A DNA stretch of 64,000 nt from Heterohyrax brucei. Taxonomy: Eukaryota; Chordata; Mammalia; Hyracoidea; Procaviidae. Within the stretch, counting starts at the first letter, position 1; each line of letters opens with the position of its first letter. The notes below the pieces were generated by a model. That model saw only the letters and a program-made list of their open reading frames with translations. It was not told the DNA's origin and ran no database searches. The translations under genes were made by a program, and so were the position numbers. The stretch is from positions 59,340,201-59,404,200 of the forward strand of contig CM053140.1 of assembly GCA_028571685.1 (NCBI GenBank), written 5' to 3'. Positions 32,397 through 43,515 of the stretch are shown here, in pieces.

Positions 32397-33677
32397 ATTT
32401 CCCGGCTGCCTTCTAACCTGTCTGTGCCGCCACTGAGTCTGGCCCTTTCCTGGCAGCAGCTCAGGAGCTGGCTGGGCTCTGGGTGTCCCAGGCACAGAAG
32501 CAAGGCTGGAACCCCTGAGTGTAGGGATGAGGGGGCAGACAGCCAGGACCCTGCAGGTGTCGGGGGCTGAACCTGGCAGAAAAGGCTTGGTTTTCAAAGC
32601 TTAGGTCTGCTGGTGTTTTACTTTTAAATGTTTTCTTGTTCCCATTGGCTGCTTGGTACCTCCCAGGTCATGAAAAGGCCGTCCATCAAGAGTGAAGAGG
32701 TGATTGAACAGCTAAGAGTGTCAGCTCCCCACAAAGGGGATCACACTTAGTCCTCCCCACAGCCTGTGTAGTGGAAGCAAGGCTCAAGGAACTGAGGCTC
32801 AAGGAGGGAAGGGAATTGTTTGAGTACGTGACTCAGGTCCCCCTGGCCTCTTGCCGTCTATCCCACGCTGGCTCTGAAATCTCCTGTGATTTGATTTCTA
32901 GTACAAAGACAATTTCTGCAGCAAGTCGAGGATGTTACTGAGGCACTGGTCAGGCAAGGGGACACCGACAGACCCTGCCCATGGCCACTTCTTGAAGGTG
33001 GTGGTGACCTTTGATGGACCTTTGCTGACCTTCTGGAGGAGGAGCGGCAGATGCAGCCCTGAGGTCTGACTTCCCCCGGCTCAGCCAGAGTTGCCCACAG
33101 CCTCAAGGATGACCAAACTTTGGAACTTTCTCTTATCTAGCAGGCCCCGCTATTGCTTTCATTAAGAGCAGTAAATCTCGGCGCATCCTGTCACTGGCCA
33201 GGAAGGGTCAGGGAAGGGAGATTAGGGGTCTCAGGCAGGAGCTTGCCAAGCCCAGCAGCCCTTAAACTTTTCAACTTGTAACTTGTCACCTTTCATAACT
33301 CAGGCTGTCAGCAGCCACAGTGACTCTTCTGTTCAGGGGTCACAGGGTCTTCTAACCGCTCCTGGTCCGGCCCCACATGCCACAAGAGAGAATCTGTCTG
33401 AAAACCCTCGATGAGACAGCCCCACCTGGAGGCATCTGTCTCCTGCTCAGAGCTCTTTATGCAACAGCCCAGGTCAGGCTGAGTGTGGCTCTTTCTCCAT
33501 GGGGACAGTTCAGGGAAGCGTCGGGGATCTGTGGGGAAGGAGCTGCATTGGGGCAGTCCTACTTCTGTCTGTCTGTCTCAGTTTCCCCGGATCCCATCTC
33601 TGGAGCCTCTTGGGGGAATTCCATGAAAAGTTCACAAAGTTGAGATAAGGATAAAGGAGTCTCTAAGAGGATTCAGG
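32397..33677. other. Unique GC-rich sequence
   Basis: Contains a MIR-like patch at 32720-32830 ('tcctccccacagcctgtg', 'aactgaggctcaagg'). 32911-33070 is a forward open stretch preceded by 'gatttctag', which could mimic an exon, but the frame has no recognisable motif and ends at an in-frame stop. No gene called. Confidence 0.4.
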
Positions 33678-33838
33678 AAACCCTGGTGGCATTTAAATGC
33701 TACAGCTGTTGATCAAAAGGCTGACAGTTTGAATCCACTAGGTGTCCCTTGGAAACTCCATGGGGCTGTTCTGCTCCATCTTATAGGGTCGCTGTGAGTC
33801 AGAATTGACTCAATGGCAGTACTTTTTTTTTCTTTTAA
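33678..33838 (+). repeat. AfroSINE, short form
   Basis: 'aggaaaccctggtggcattt' to a T-rich end at 33820-33830. About 10 bp of the box A region is deleted. Confidence 0.9.
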
Positions 33839-34088
33839 ATAAGGATTCAAAAGCCAGAGTATTTGGTCCAGTCCTGACTCGGTCATTGCCCAGCTGCATG
33901 ACCCTGGACAAATTACTTAGCTTCTTGGTGCCTCAGTTTCCTCATTCATGAAATGCAAATGACAGTGATCTATTTCTTATAGGTTTGTGAGCAGTAAATG
34001 AGTTAATATGCAGAAAATGCTTCAAGCAGTGCTGAGGACTAGCATGGTAAGTGCTTAGTAATCCACTGTGATTGTTGTTATTGACACT
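33839..34088 (+). repeat. Near full-length MIR
   Basis: From 'ggattcaaaagccagag' through 'tgcatgaccctggac', 'cctcagtttcctcattc' and 'atgagttaatatgcag' to the 3' end 'agtgcttagtaatcc'. An AfroSINE abuts its 5' end. Confidence 0.88.
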
Positions 34089-35602
34089 ATTTTTGAAGCA
34101 CAGGTTGCAGGATGAGGGCTATAGAAAGGAGGATTAGAGCTTGGTTTTCCTCTTCAATGCATCTAAGTTTAGGGCTTGGAGCAGAGGGAGTTTCAGTCTG
34201 CTACCTCCAACTGAGGCACGGTGGGATTTTTCTTTTGGCATCTGGGGAGTGGGAAGAAGGATGGCACCAGACGGGGCTCTTGGAGGTAGGGTGGGGAGGG
34301 AGGTGAAGAAGCACCAAGGACCAGTGGCAGGGTGAGGGCAGCTGGGCAGAAGCCTCCCTCCAGGCCTCCCACTCTTTCCTCCCATTGAGTGGGCCAGCCT
34401 AGGGCAGATTCCAGAAACTTAACACTTGAGCTGGAAAGAACAGTAGTGTCCAGCATTCTCCCACCCCACTTTATAGGAGGGCCCCCAAAAGGGAAGACAC
34501 TTAACCAAGGTCACACAGTGCATCACTGTCCAGGCTGGGCTGAGGCCCTGCGTTTCCTGACTCCCTCCCTGTGCAGTGCTCTTTCAGGTCCCCTGTGAAA
34601 GTCAGGAAGTGGGGAAACTAAGTGGGGCAGGGCTGACCCTCAGGTGCTTCTCAGAGGCCTCTGGCCTGGGGGTCTCTCCAGAAGCTTCCTTTGGAGCTGG
34701 ACCTCATCCAGTCTCACCACAGCTGGGGTGGGTGGGTGAAGTCACCCTTGATTGACAGGTGAGGCAGCTGAGGCTCCCTAAGGACCCTGGTAGCCTCAGG
34801 CAGCTTAGGGTGCAAGAGGCCCTGCAGGGACTTGAGTTGAGAGTGCCTGTCTCCAAGTCCAGCCAGTACCACCGAGCTGATCACTCTCATTTAAAGTCTC
34901 ACCTAGAGCTTTGAAGCCAAAGCTCGTTTTATTATAGCTTTCATGTCTTGCACAACCCTTGCCCCCACACCCAGCATCTTGTAATTATTTTCATACGTCT
35001 CTTGGTCTCCCAGCCCCCAGGCTCCCCAGGCTCACTGCCTCTCCTCTCACTGCCAAGCTCCCAGTGCTGGCCACAGTGTGGCACAAAGTGCCTGCTCTAT
35101 TTATTTCCTAATAAAAAGACAGCCTGGGTGGCCCAGTGGGAGATGAAAACAGAGATTTACTACTGAATGATTAACCATAAAGTGGCAGGTTAAATAAGGG
35201 GAGGAGATGGAGAAAGGAGGAAGGGCAGGAGCTGCTGGGGACCTTAGCCGAGTGGGCTGGCCCTCACACAGGTGACTTGGATTTCTGTTGTCTGCAGACT
35301 CAGCCCAGAGGAAGCTGAGCAGCCGGCCTAGACCTCCACCTGTCTGTTCTTGCAGTGCAACTCCAGATGTGTCCCTTGCCCTCTCTGGGCTTTAGTTTCT
35401 CCACTTATGGAATACTGGACAGGCTGAGACAATTCTCATTTGGTACAAGTGCATGGTCATTGGCAGCAGGTAGACTGGGCTCTGGATTCCAGGAATGGCC
35501 TTTGGCAGATCACTTCTAGCTCAGTTTTCTCCCCCTGGGGATAGGAGTAATAATGGAGACAATGATGAGGGTGACAGCAACAGGGGACATTGACTGGGGA
35601 CC
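34089..35602. other. Unique sequence with L2-like and MIR-like patches
   Basis: 34950-35130 ('tctatttatttcctaataa') may be an L2 piece, and 35455-35560 ('ggcagatcacttctagctc', 'gttttctccccctgggg') a sense MIR. No exon supported. Confidence 0.4.
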
Positions 35603-35985
35603 TACTACACGCTAGGAGTCCCTGGGTGATGCTAACAGTCAAGCACCTGGCTACTAAATGAAAGGTTGGTGGTTGGAATCTACCAGAGGTGCCTCAGAAG
35701 AAAGGTCTGGTGATCTGCTTCTGAAAGATCACAGCCACTGAAAGCCCTGCAGAGTGCATTTCTCCTCTGGCACACAGGGGGTTGCCATGCATCAGAATCA
35801 ACTTGATGGCTACTGGTTTTTACCACATGCCAAATGCTACTTATTCTAAGTGTCTCACACGTTTTGAACCGTTTACTCCTCACAGAAGCTCTGTAAGTTG
35901 GGTACTATCACTAGCTCCATTTTACAGATTAAGTGCATCTCTCAGTGAGGTTTAGTGACACCCCCAAGAGCAGATTCCTGGCGAG
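35580..35985 (-). repeat. MIR split by AfroSINE
   Basis: 'gacctactacacgct' before the SINE and 'cacatgccaaatgc', 'tccattttacagattaag', 'cagtgaggtttagtgac' after it are one antisense MIR. The SINE's target duplication lies in the MIR's conserved 'ctactatgtgcc' motif. Confidence 0.8.
35614..35820 (+). repeat. AfroSINE, long form, in MIR
   Basis: 'aggagtccctgggtgatgct' to 'ggctactggtttt'. Flanks 35603-35613 and 35821-35831 agree at 8 of 11 bases and both match MIR, so they are a decayed target duplication. Confidence 0.85.
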
Positions 35986-36207
35986 TGTCTTCAGCATTGC
36001 AGTTGGCTATGTCCTGCTTGCCAGCCTCAGCCTGTGGCACTCAGCACAGTCCTCATTCACGGGCTACAGCCTCATCCCTTCCGATGAGGTCTGAGTCATA
36101 GCATTGCCGGGGGTGCTGGGGAAGATGATTCCTCCAGATTTGTTTATCCCTCAGCTCATATATTGGCTATTTCTGCTTATTTTACACTTATCCTTACTCC
36201 CTAGTAG

Positions 36208-36371
36208 TTAACCTCATTAACCCCATTGCCACTGAGTCTATTCGGATTCATGGCAATCCTGTAGCACAGAGTGCAACTGTCCCATAAGGTTTCCAAGGCT
36301 ATAAATCTGTACAGAAGGAGAATGCCATATTTTTCTTCCATGAAGCAGCTGGTGGGTTTAAATCACTGGCC
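36208..36371 (-). repeat. AfroSINE, long form, truncated
   Basis: 'taaccccattgccactgag' to 'ggtgggtttaaatcactgg'. The long-form middle ('gccatatttttcttccatg') is visible. The tRNA head is cut off where the next SINE begins. Confidence 0.8.
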
Positions 36372-36518
36372 TTTAAATTTCCTGAATTGATTCCAACTGA
36401 TAGCAACACTACAAGACAGAGTAGAACTGCCCCCTAGAGTTTTCGAGGAGCAGCAGAATCAAACTGCTGACTTTTTGGTTAGTAGCTGGGCTCTTAACCA
36501 CTTTGCCACGAGGGTTCC
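36372..36518 (-). repeat. AfroSINE, short form, minus strand
   Basis: 'tttcctgaattgattccaac' to 'gccacgagggttcc'. It directly abuts the previous copy, in the same orientation, and appears to have replaced or displaced its head. Confidence 0.8.
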
Positions 36519-36654
36519 TAGATAATCTCCTTAATATTCAATAATTATTTATGTTAAACTTTCCTTCTTTAAATTACTTTGTGGTCTTATCTTCTAACTA
36601 GGCCCTGATGAATACAGAACGGGTACTGGAAGTGGTATTACGATATAGACCAGC

Positions 36655-36755
36655 AGTGATGCTATACATATAAACATACACATGTGTGTACACATGCACG
36701 TACACACATTTTTGTGTGTACACACACATTCACATACATCTACACACATACATTT
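36655..36755 (+). repeat. CA/TG-rich simple repeat
   Basis: Alternating 'cacacatgtgtgtacac' type sequence; imperfect dinucleotide repeat. Confidence 0.8.
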
Positions 36756-36904
36756 TACTGCTCTCTAAAATATAATAAATATTCTTAGCCTGTTGGCTAC
36801 TCAAAAGTAGGTGATGAGCTATGTTTGGCTCATGGGCCGTCATTTGCTGATCCCTGTACTAGAACGACCATTAGAGAAAAGAAAATACCCAGACCTTTTA
36901 GAGA

Positions 36905-37108
36905 TTTCTAGGTCTCTAGGTGGTGTGAATGGTTAAGCTCTGGATTTCTAACTGCAGGGTTGGAGGTTCCTGTTCCTGCAGAGACACCTTGGAAGAAAGG
37001 CCTGGCAATCTACTTTTGAAAAATGAGACTTTACGGAGCATGCTCCTACTGTGACACATGTGGGGTTACCATGAACAGGAGTCAACTCATTGGCAGCTGG
37101 CACTGGTA
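36905..37108 (+). repeat. AfroSINE, long form, diverged
   Basis: 'aggtctctaggtggtgtgaa' head, 'ggcctggcaatctactttt' middle, 'aacaggagtcaactcattgg' end. More diverged than the short-form copies. Confidence 0.75.
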
Positions 37109-37403
37109 CTGGTGGCTATGGATTTTGCTAAATCCTAGGGACCCAAAATGCTACTGTGGCCATCGATCAAGACAAGAACTTACAAGAATCAGATGACAGA
37201 TGGAGTCTTAATTCAAGTTCATCTCCCATGAAGTAAATGAGCCAAATTGGTTGTTTCTCTAGTTTCCAACAGTATAACTGGAAAAGACAGACCTGAAACT
37301 TCTTTTTCCTAGAAAGATAGTAAGCCGGAGGAACACAGTAGTCTTGAGGTAACAGAACATTCAGGGACACTGTGGCTAAGTTTGATGAATAACTAATATA
37401 GCC

Positions 37404-37555
37404 TACCCGTGGTTAAGTGCTACACCTTCTAACCAAAAGGTTGACAGTTTGATTCTGTCAGACTCTCCTTGGAAACTATGAAGCAGTTCTACTCTGTTCT
37501 ATAGGGTTGCTATGAGTCAGAATTGACTTGACGGCACTTTTTTTTTTTTTTTTAT
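37404..37555 (+). repeat. AfroSINE, short form, 5'-truncated
   Basis: Starts 'tacccgtggttaagtgct', lacks the first 15 bases or so, and ends in a T-rich run (37538-37553). Confidence 0.88.
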
Positions 37556-38112
37556 GATGATTGCAAAGACTGTTTGGACTGTTACCTCACCCTAGGGGAG
37601 GAAGGATGAGAAACTACTTGGATGAAGGGTACCGTGTCTTATAAGTGGGCATATAGTTGCTTTATTGTTAGGTGGAAGTTCAAATATGTGTAGAAGGCTT
37701 CACATGGCAGCTCATTGCCTATGCCTTCTTCAGCTGTGCTTAAGGAAGGCAGACTGTGCTCACCAACAGGCCTTGCTCTGGGAGTCAGAAGTGTATAGCC
37801 AGGGCCTTGACAGGGGTCACTGTACCTTGAGTTCAAGGCCAGTTCTTCCCTTACCTGCTGTATGAACCATCACCTCATCTGTAGAATGGACATGATGACA
37901 GTAGCTTATTGTGAGGAGTAAATAGGAGTTGTGAAGTGCTAAGGAGAGTGGTTGGCTGTTCATCTTGAGGACACAGCGTTGCTGTGCCCTTTACTTCTGC
38001 CAACTTCTCAATAGTGCTTTACAGTTTCCAGTGCCTTGCCCTTTCTCCTCGACTGTGAGGTGTGCAGGGCAATTTGATGCCCCCAATGGCCTCACACACA
38101 TGGATGACATCT
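37556..38112. other. Unique sequence with a MIR fragment
   Basis: 37830-37955 ('catcacctcatctgtagaatgg' region) is a sense MIR core. Otherwise nothing recognised. Confidence 0.45.
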
Positions 38113-38532
38113 TGGTTTCTTAGTGCCTCTATAATAGAAATACCACAAGTGAGGGACTTCAACAAAAATTTATTTTCTCACCGTTTAGGAGGCTCAAGGC
38201 CCACAGGCAGGGCCCCTGCCCTAGGGGAGAGCTCCCTCTGTTCATTCTGAGGGAAAAAGCTTGTTGTAGCTTTTGTGACTTTCTTCTCACTGTTCCTTGG
38301 CGATCTCCTGGGCTTGTAGACTAGTCTGCCTCTGTTGTCTTCAAGGAGTATGGGTCTTCCCCCTGGGTCTGCTTTTTCAGACCTAAAAGGAATCAGCTAA
38401 AGACACGTCCTACACTAATACTACCTTATAACACAACAAAGCAGACTGTACTGCCAAATGGGCTTATATTCACAAGTATAGAGTTAGGATTTACCACACA
38501 TATTTCTGGGGAACACAATTCAACCCATAACA
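38113..38532 (-). mobile_element. Solo LTR, MaLR-like, minus strand
   Basis: 'cttagtgcctctataatag' to 'gggaacacaattcaaccc' is the reverse of the MaLR-like LTR. The ending 'acaattcaacccataaca' is especially close to the general MaLR LTR start. No internal genes. Fossil. Confidence 0.75.
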
Positions 38533-40385
38533 GATGGGAAGTGGTGGAGCTGAGATGGGAACCCAGGTCTGTGTGGTTCAAGCCTGTACTTATGTCTTCT
38601 TACTCAACTCAGGAGATGCTAGCTTGAGCTCCCCCAAGGATATATCAGCAACTTGAAATTGAGTCTCTAAGGGAAGACACTTGTCCTCAGGTTAGACAAG
38701 GAGTCCTAAGGATGATCTGCGACTAGGCTAGGAAGGAGATGGAGAGGCTGGTTCCACCTCCCCTTTCCCTTCCCACCCTTGGGGTTTAACCTCTTACCTC
38801 AGGCTTACAGGTGCAGTGGCCTGTGCCCAGTACTCAAGGTGCCTCTCCTGCCTCCCTCGTGTGTGGCACTACCAGGGAAAAGGCAGAACCAGGGAGCTTG
38901 TGCTGTCCAGCAGGGCCTTCAAGCGGTTAGGAGCATTGTATTATGGCTGAAAAGAATAGAGTTTGACCTCAGTTTTTCACTCACTGTCTGTTCTTACACA
39001 TTTACCTCATCTTTCTGAGTCTACATTTCTTCATCTTCAGAGTGGGCTGAGAGTTTCTATATCATAGTTATTTTAAGGACTGTCATTATAAAGCCTCACT
39101 TTGTGTCAAGCACAGTTCTAGGAGCTCCACTCATATGAACTCAGCGTTCTTTGCAAGGACCTCATGAGAGAGGGACTACCGTGATGAGGACACTGGCACG
39201 GGGTGTTGGGATAATTCCCTGGGGTATGGTCTAACGTGAATGGAGGAGATGGGCCCTGAATCCTGAACTGAGTCCAGAAATTTGATCTTGAACATTGGCT
39301 ATAAGTGTCCATAGCATACTTAGTGTGGGTTTAGAACACCCTACACCTATTCTTCCAAGGGTAGTCTGTATAAGACCTCAGTTGACTTACCCACATGACG
39401 GGCTACTTCTTGTTTAAAATACAGATTCCCTAGCCCCAGCCCCATACTTACTACATCAGAATCTCTGGATAGAGCCTGAAACCTCCGTTTTAAATGGACA
39501 CATCTTACCACGTAATTTTTAAGCAACCTGAAGACTAGAACCCAGGGCCTGAGAGTCTAATGAGATGAATCACATCTTTATTTCCTACATTTCAGCCAAA
39601 GAGCTGGAGCTATGGGTTATAGAAAGACCCCTGCCAAAACCAAACTGTGGTCCCCCAAAATGTGTTCTCCACACTCCCTGGTCTCAGTTTCTGTCTTTTT
39701 AATGGGGATCCTGTCCACTCACTGCTCACCTTTAGGATGCTGAGAGCATGAAGGTGATGGTGGCTGGCTACATGCATCTCTAGTGACAGATGGATGCCAG
39801 AGTCACCCTGACTTGAGATGGAATACTGGCTCTGTGGTGACCAAGGCCTGTGCCGGGGTTCCCTGGTCCTTGAAGTGGAGACAATGATTCCTCCCCCCAT
39901 ACTTGCTATGGTGAGGGTTTAATGAGGTATGTGAGCACCAGGTCACATCCATGCTGTCCCTCTGTAAGTGGGAGTTTTCATGCATTTTGTCTGCTCTAGT
40001 CAGAGCTTCGACCCGGTTCCAATCAGTTCAGTCGTGGCTGCTGAATTGAAACTGGAACAGACTGAAATTTTTACAGTCTGTGCAATCCAGAATATAACTA
40101 GAGTGGAGAAAAACTATGGGTTTAAGCCCTGGAATGGAAAACTTGAAAGAAGCCTGGTGAGCTCATTCAGGAGCTGATGTGTGAGCCTGGATTATCACTG
40201 GCAGGGTGGTGAGAGCCACAGAGATTCAGAGCAGCATGGTTGGTCCCCTTCTTTGAGTAGAGAGAGCACCACTGTTTCCTACTCTTGTTCAAAATCTGAT
40301 GGGCAAGAGATTTGGTTCCTACATAGCGGGTATGTTGCTCACGTTTCCTAAGAGGAAGATTAGGGTTGTATCAGGGCTTTGAGCC
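38533..40385. other. Unique sequence
   Basis: No repeat or exon that I can name. 39400-39600 contains a short segment like 'cagaatctctggatagagcc' seen in old mammalian repeats. Confidence 0.4.
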
Positions 40386-40985
40386 ATGATTTTTCCCATT
40401 CTAGCTATCGTCCCTCTGCAATCAAAGCCCATGGAAGCAGCAGTCAAGAAATCAAAAGACCCATTACATTGGGAAAATCTGCTGCCATGGACCTCTTTAA
40501 AGTATCCAAGAGTAAAGATGTCACCTTGAAGACTAAAATGTGCTTGGCCCAAGCCATGGTATTTTCAGTCACATTATATGCATGTGAAAGCTGGACAATG
40601 AACAAAGAAGACAGAGAAGAATTGATGCCTTTGAATTGTGGTGTTGGAGGGGAATGTTGAATGTACCATTGACTGCCAAAAGAACAAACAGATCTGTTCT
40701 GGAAGAAGTCTAACCAGAGTGCTCCTTGGAAGCAAAGATGGCAAGACTGTATCTTACATACTCTGGACATGTTGTCAGGAAGGATCCGTCCCTGGAGAAG
40801 GACATCATGCTTGGTTAGTGAAAAAGAGGAAGACCCTTGACTAGATGGAGTGCACAGTGGCCACAACAATGGGCTTGGGCATAAAAATGATTGTCAACAT
40901 GGCATAAGACAAGGCAGTGTTCTGTTCTGTTGTGCATAGTGTCACTATGAGTCGGAACTGACTCCGCGGCACCTAACAACCGAAC
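40386..40985 (+). repeat. RTE LINE 3' fragment
   Basis: The translated frame reads 'GSSSQEIKRPITLGKSAAMDL', then 'SKSKDVTLKTKM', then 'SVTLYACESWTMNKEDREE', all C-terminal RTE/BovB-type ORF2 motifs. The element ends at the RTE tail 'atgagtcggaactgactccg' and an AAC-rich run. 5'-truncated, with stops. Confidence 0.88.
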
Positions 40986-43270
40986 AACAATCACAAACTA
41001 TTGTCCCAGTTCACCCAAATGCAAAAACTTTGAATCTGTTCTCATTTTGCTTCCTCTGCCGTGACTGAACCACAAACTAGTTTGAAGCCCTGGATCTAGG
41101 TTCCCAAATCTCCAAAAACACCTGCTCCCATGGGTGGTTCCAACTGCAGACTTATTATTGGTGCTAGAACTCAGTCAGCGTGGGATGTTTCTCTTTCTCT
41201 TCCCACGTTGGTGAAAACTGGATAAGGAGCTGAACTAACCATCCAGGTTCAGCCAGGGTAGAAACCGTAGCTGAGCAGAAATAGCAGCTTCTGATATTAT
41301 CAAGGTTGTTCAGCTTCTGAGTGAACACAAATAGCCTCAGTTTCAACCTGTGCTCTCAATAAAATGAAGATGCAGACCCGGTTCTTTCTCCTCCCACCGC
41401 ACCCCTAACCTTGGTCCCAGACTTCATAGATGGAGGAAGATCTGTGATCTGCATTCCCATATCTACTGCACCCCAAGTTATGGGGGAGGGATGAGGGCAT
41501 GTATCACCAGAGATGCCAAGACTCTGTTCTGCTCTCTGGGCTGGCAATGAGAGCCATAACTGAGCTGGGCTGTTTGGTTTTCCCAAGGTGGTCCCAGGGA
41601 GGTCAAAGACAAAACAGCTCAGGGAGACCATGTCTGGAAACATGCTCTAGGCTTGTTCACCTACCAGCTGCCCTCAGAGACGCTCCTTCTCCCCTTGGTG
41701 TTGCCAACATCCTGGGGGAAGGTACCAGGAGCCCTCACCCTTCCCACTCCATCCTCAGTAAGATGGGGACTCCGCTAGGATGAGCCTTGGTCACAGTTGG
41801 GTTCTGGGCTGTCTACCTGAAAGGGAAAATCAGAGCAGTCATCTGAGAAGGAAGGAAGAACCCAGCTTGGCATCAGGGTACCCCTGAGATCTAACACTGG
41901 GTAGCTTCAGGATTCTGACCTGGGAGGGGCTTGGGGAGCTCCTGGGTGAGAGCCAGGGCTCCTGTCTTGAAATAACATTGTACTTCAGGCAACACGTTTA
42001 TTTTTAATGTGGCTTGTGGTAGGGGAGTGATGGAGATGATCAGGGTATTAAGAGTCTTAATCAGGCCTTGGTGCCCCACTGGTGGGCATCCTGACTCTAT
42101 CATGTCCTAGCTGTGTAGCTTCAGCCTTGTGACTTCACCTGTCTGACACCCTCATGAATCTGACAGGACAAGTGATGCCTGATTTACAGGTTAAGGTCAG
42201 GCCGTGTGGTGGCCAATCGCAGCCATCATGGCCTGTGGCCACAGCTACCCTCAGCCTATACCAAGTCCTCTGGACAGGAAGACTACAAAGACTCAGGTAG
42301 CACTTGCCTTTCTGGAAAATTACTGACCGGGGTACCAGTCTTGATGCAAATCCAGTCCCAACAGCCTGTGGTGACCTCAGTGTACCACATCTGCTCATGA
42401 TTACCTGTTGGGGGACAAGGGTATATGAGTTGGTGGAGGAAGACACAGACTAGAGAGCAGATTTTTAATGAAGAATGTTGGCTTGGAAATGATTCTGAAA
42501 GTGACGCATCTGTCATATGGAAAACACCAAAAAAGTATAAACGAGAAAGTAGCATTTACCATAATCTCTTCCTCAGGGATGGCCGCTGTTAATATCACAG
42601 CATATTTCCTTTTCATTTTCCTTTTGTGCACATGGCTATAAGTCAAATTAAGCTCCTATCTGTCTGTTATCCCAGTTGGTGAAAATAGCTCTGTAGGTTT
42701 TCATCAAATTAGGCAGCTTCATTTGGTTGTCCTGACTTAAAAGCTATGAGGCCTTCTCAAAATTCACTGCTGGGGGACATGGGGCACCTGAAAGAAATTA
42801 ATAGCCACTGAGCAGTCAATTGAAGCTAGGGACAGTGGGAAGCCTGCAGGGCTGCTCCTGGGAGGACTTGTCATGTGGATCCAGACACAGTGATCCCAAT
42901 AGATGAGAGTTTCACACATGCCCCCACCTCTGTCCTACCTGGCCCACCAGCATCAGGAGTCACAGGGACAGGGGCTCTGCTTTGTGACCCAGTTGCTTCT
43001 TGCCCACGCACCCCCTCACAGATGAGCAGCAGCAGGGAGATTTGTCCAGTCACAGCTGGTTATCCTGAGCAACAGTGTGACTGCCAGCCACTGTGAGTGT
43101 GCATATGTGAGTGCGGTGTGTGTGTGTGTGCACACGTGTGTGTGGCTTTCACTTGACGTTCTGACATGGAACTGCACATCCTTTACCCCCTCACCTTTTA
43201 TTTTCTTCAGTATTTGCCCCCCATTATTCACTGGGTGCAGGGAATGAGTAGGCATCCAAGGGACAGGGCA
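40986..43270. other. Unique sequence
   Basis: No gene. 42420-42830 is AT-richer and repeat-poor and could be a conserved non-coding stretch. A (TG)n tract lies at 43104-43143. Confidence 0.4.
43104..43143 (+). repeat. (TG)n-like microsatellite
   Basis: 'gagtgcggtgtgtgtgtgtg' continuing with 'cacacgtgtgtg': an interrupted dinucleotide tract. Confidence 0.85.
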
Positions 43271-43500
43271 CAGGTAGGAGTCAGGAAACCAGCGTTTCCT
43301 GAGCACAGTATCATTGTAAATAACAAAGGTACACTTTATACAGGTGCTACTGTCCTTACTTCCATTCTACAGGTGAGGAGACTGAGAGGCCCGGAGAGGT
43401 GAAGCAGTTTCCCTAAGGCCACATAGTCAGGAAGCAACAGCTGGGATCTGAACCTAGGCTGTCTGACCTTAGCCGCTTTGTGTGCACTGCACACTTACTG
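43271..43500 (-). repeat. MIR SINE relic
   Basis: 'aaccagcgtttcctgagcac', 'ttccattctacaggtgagg' and 'gtgaagcagtttccctaagg' give an antisense MIR. A second antisense MIR may begin at 43490 ('acttactgtacgccagg') and resume at about 45560 beyond the RTE. Confidence 0.75.
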
Positions 43501-43515
43501 TACGCCAGGAACTTT

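Noticed and set aside
32911-33079. Exon-like open stretch after a 'gatttctag' acceptor-like site
   Set aside because: No recognisable protein, an in-frame stop at its end, no donor site. Likely chance.
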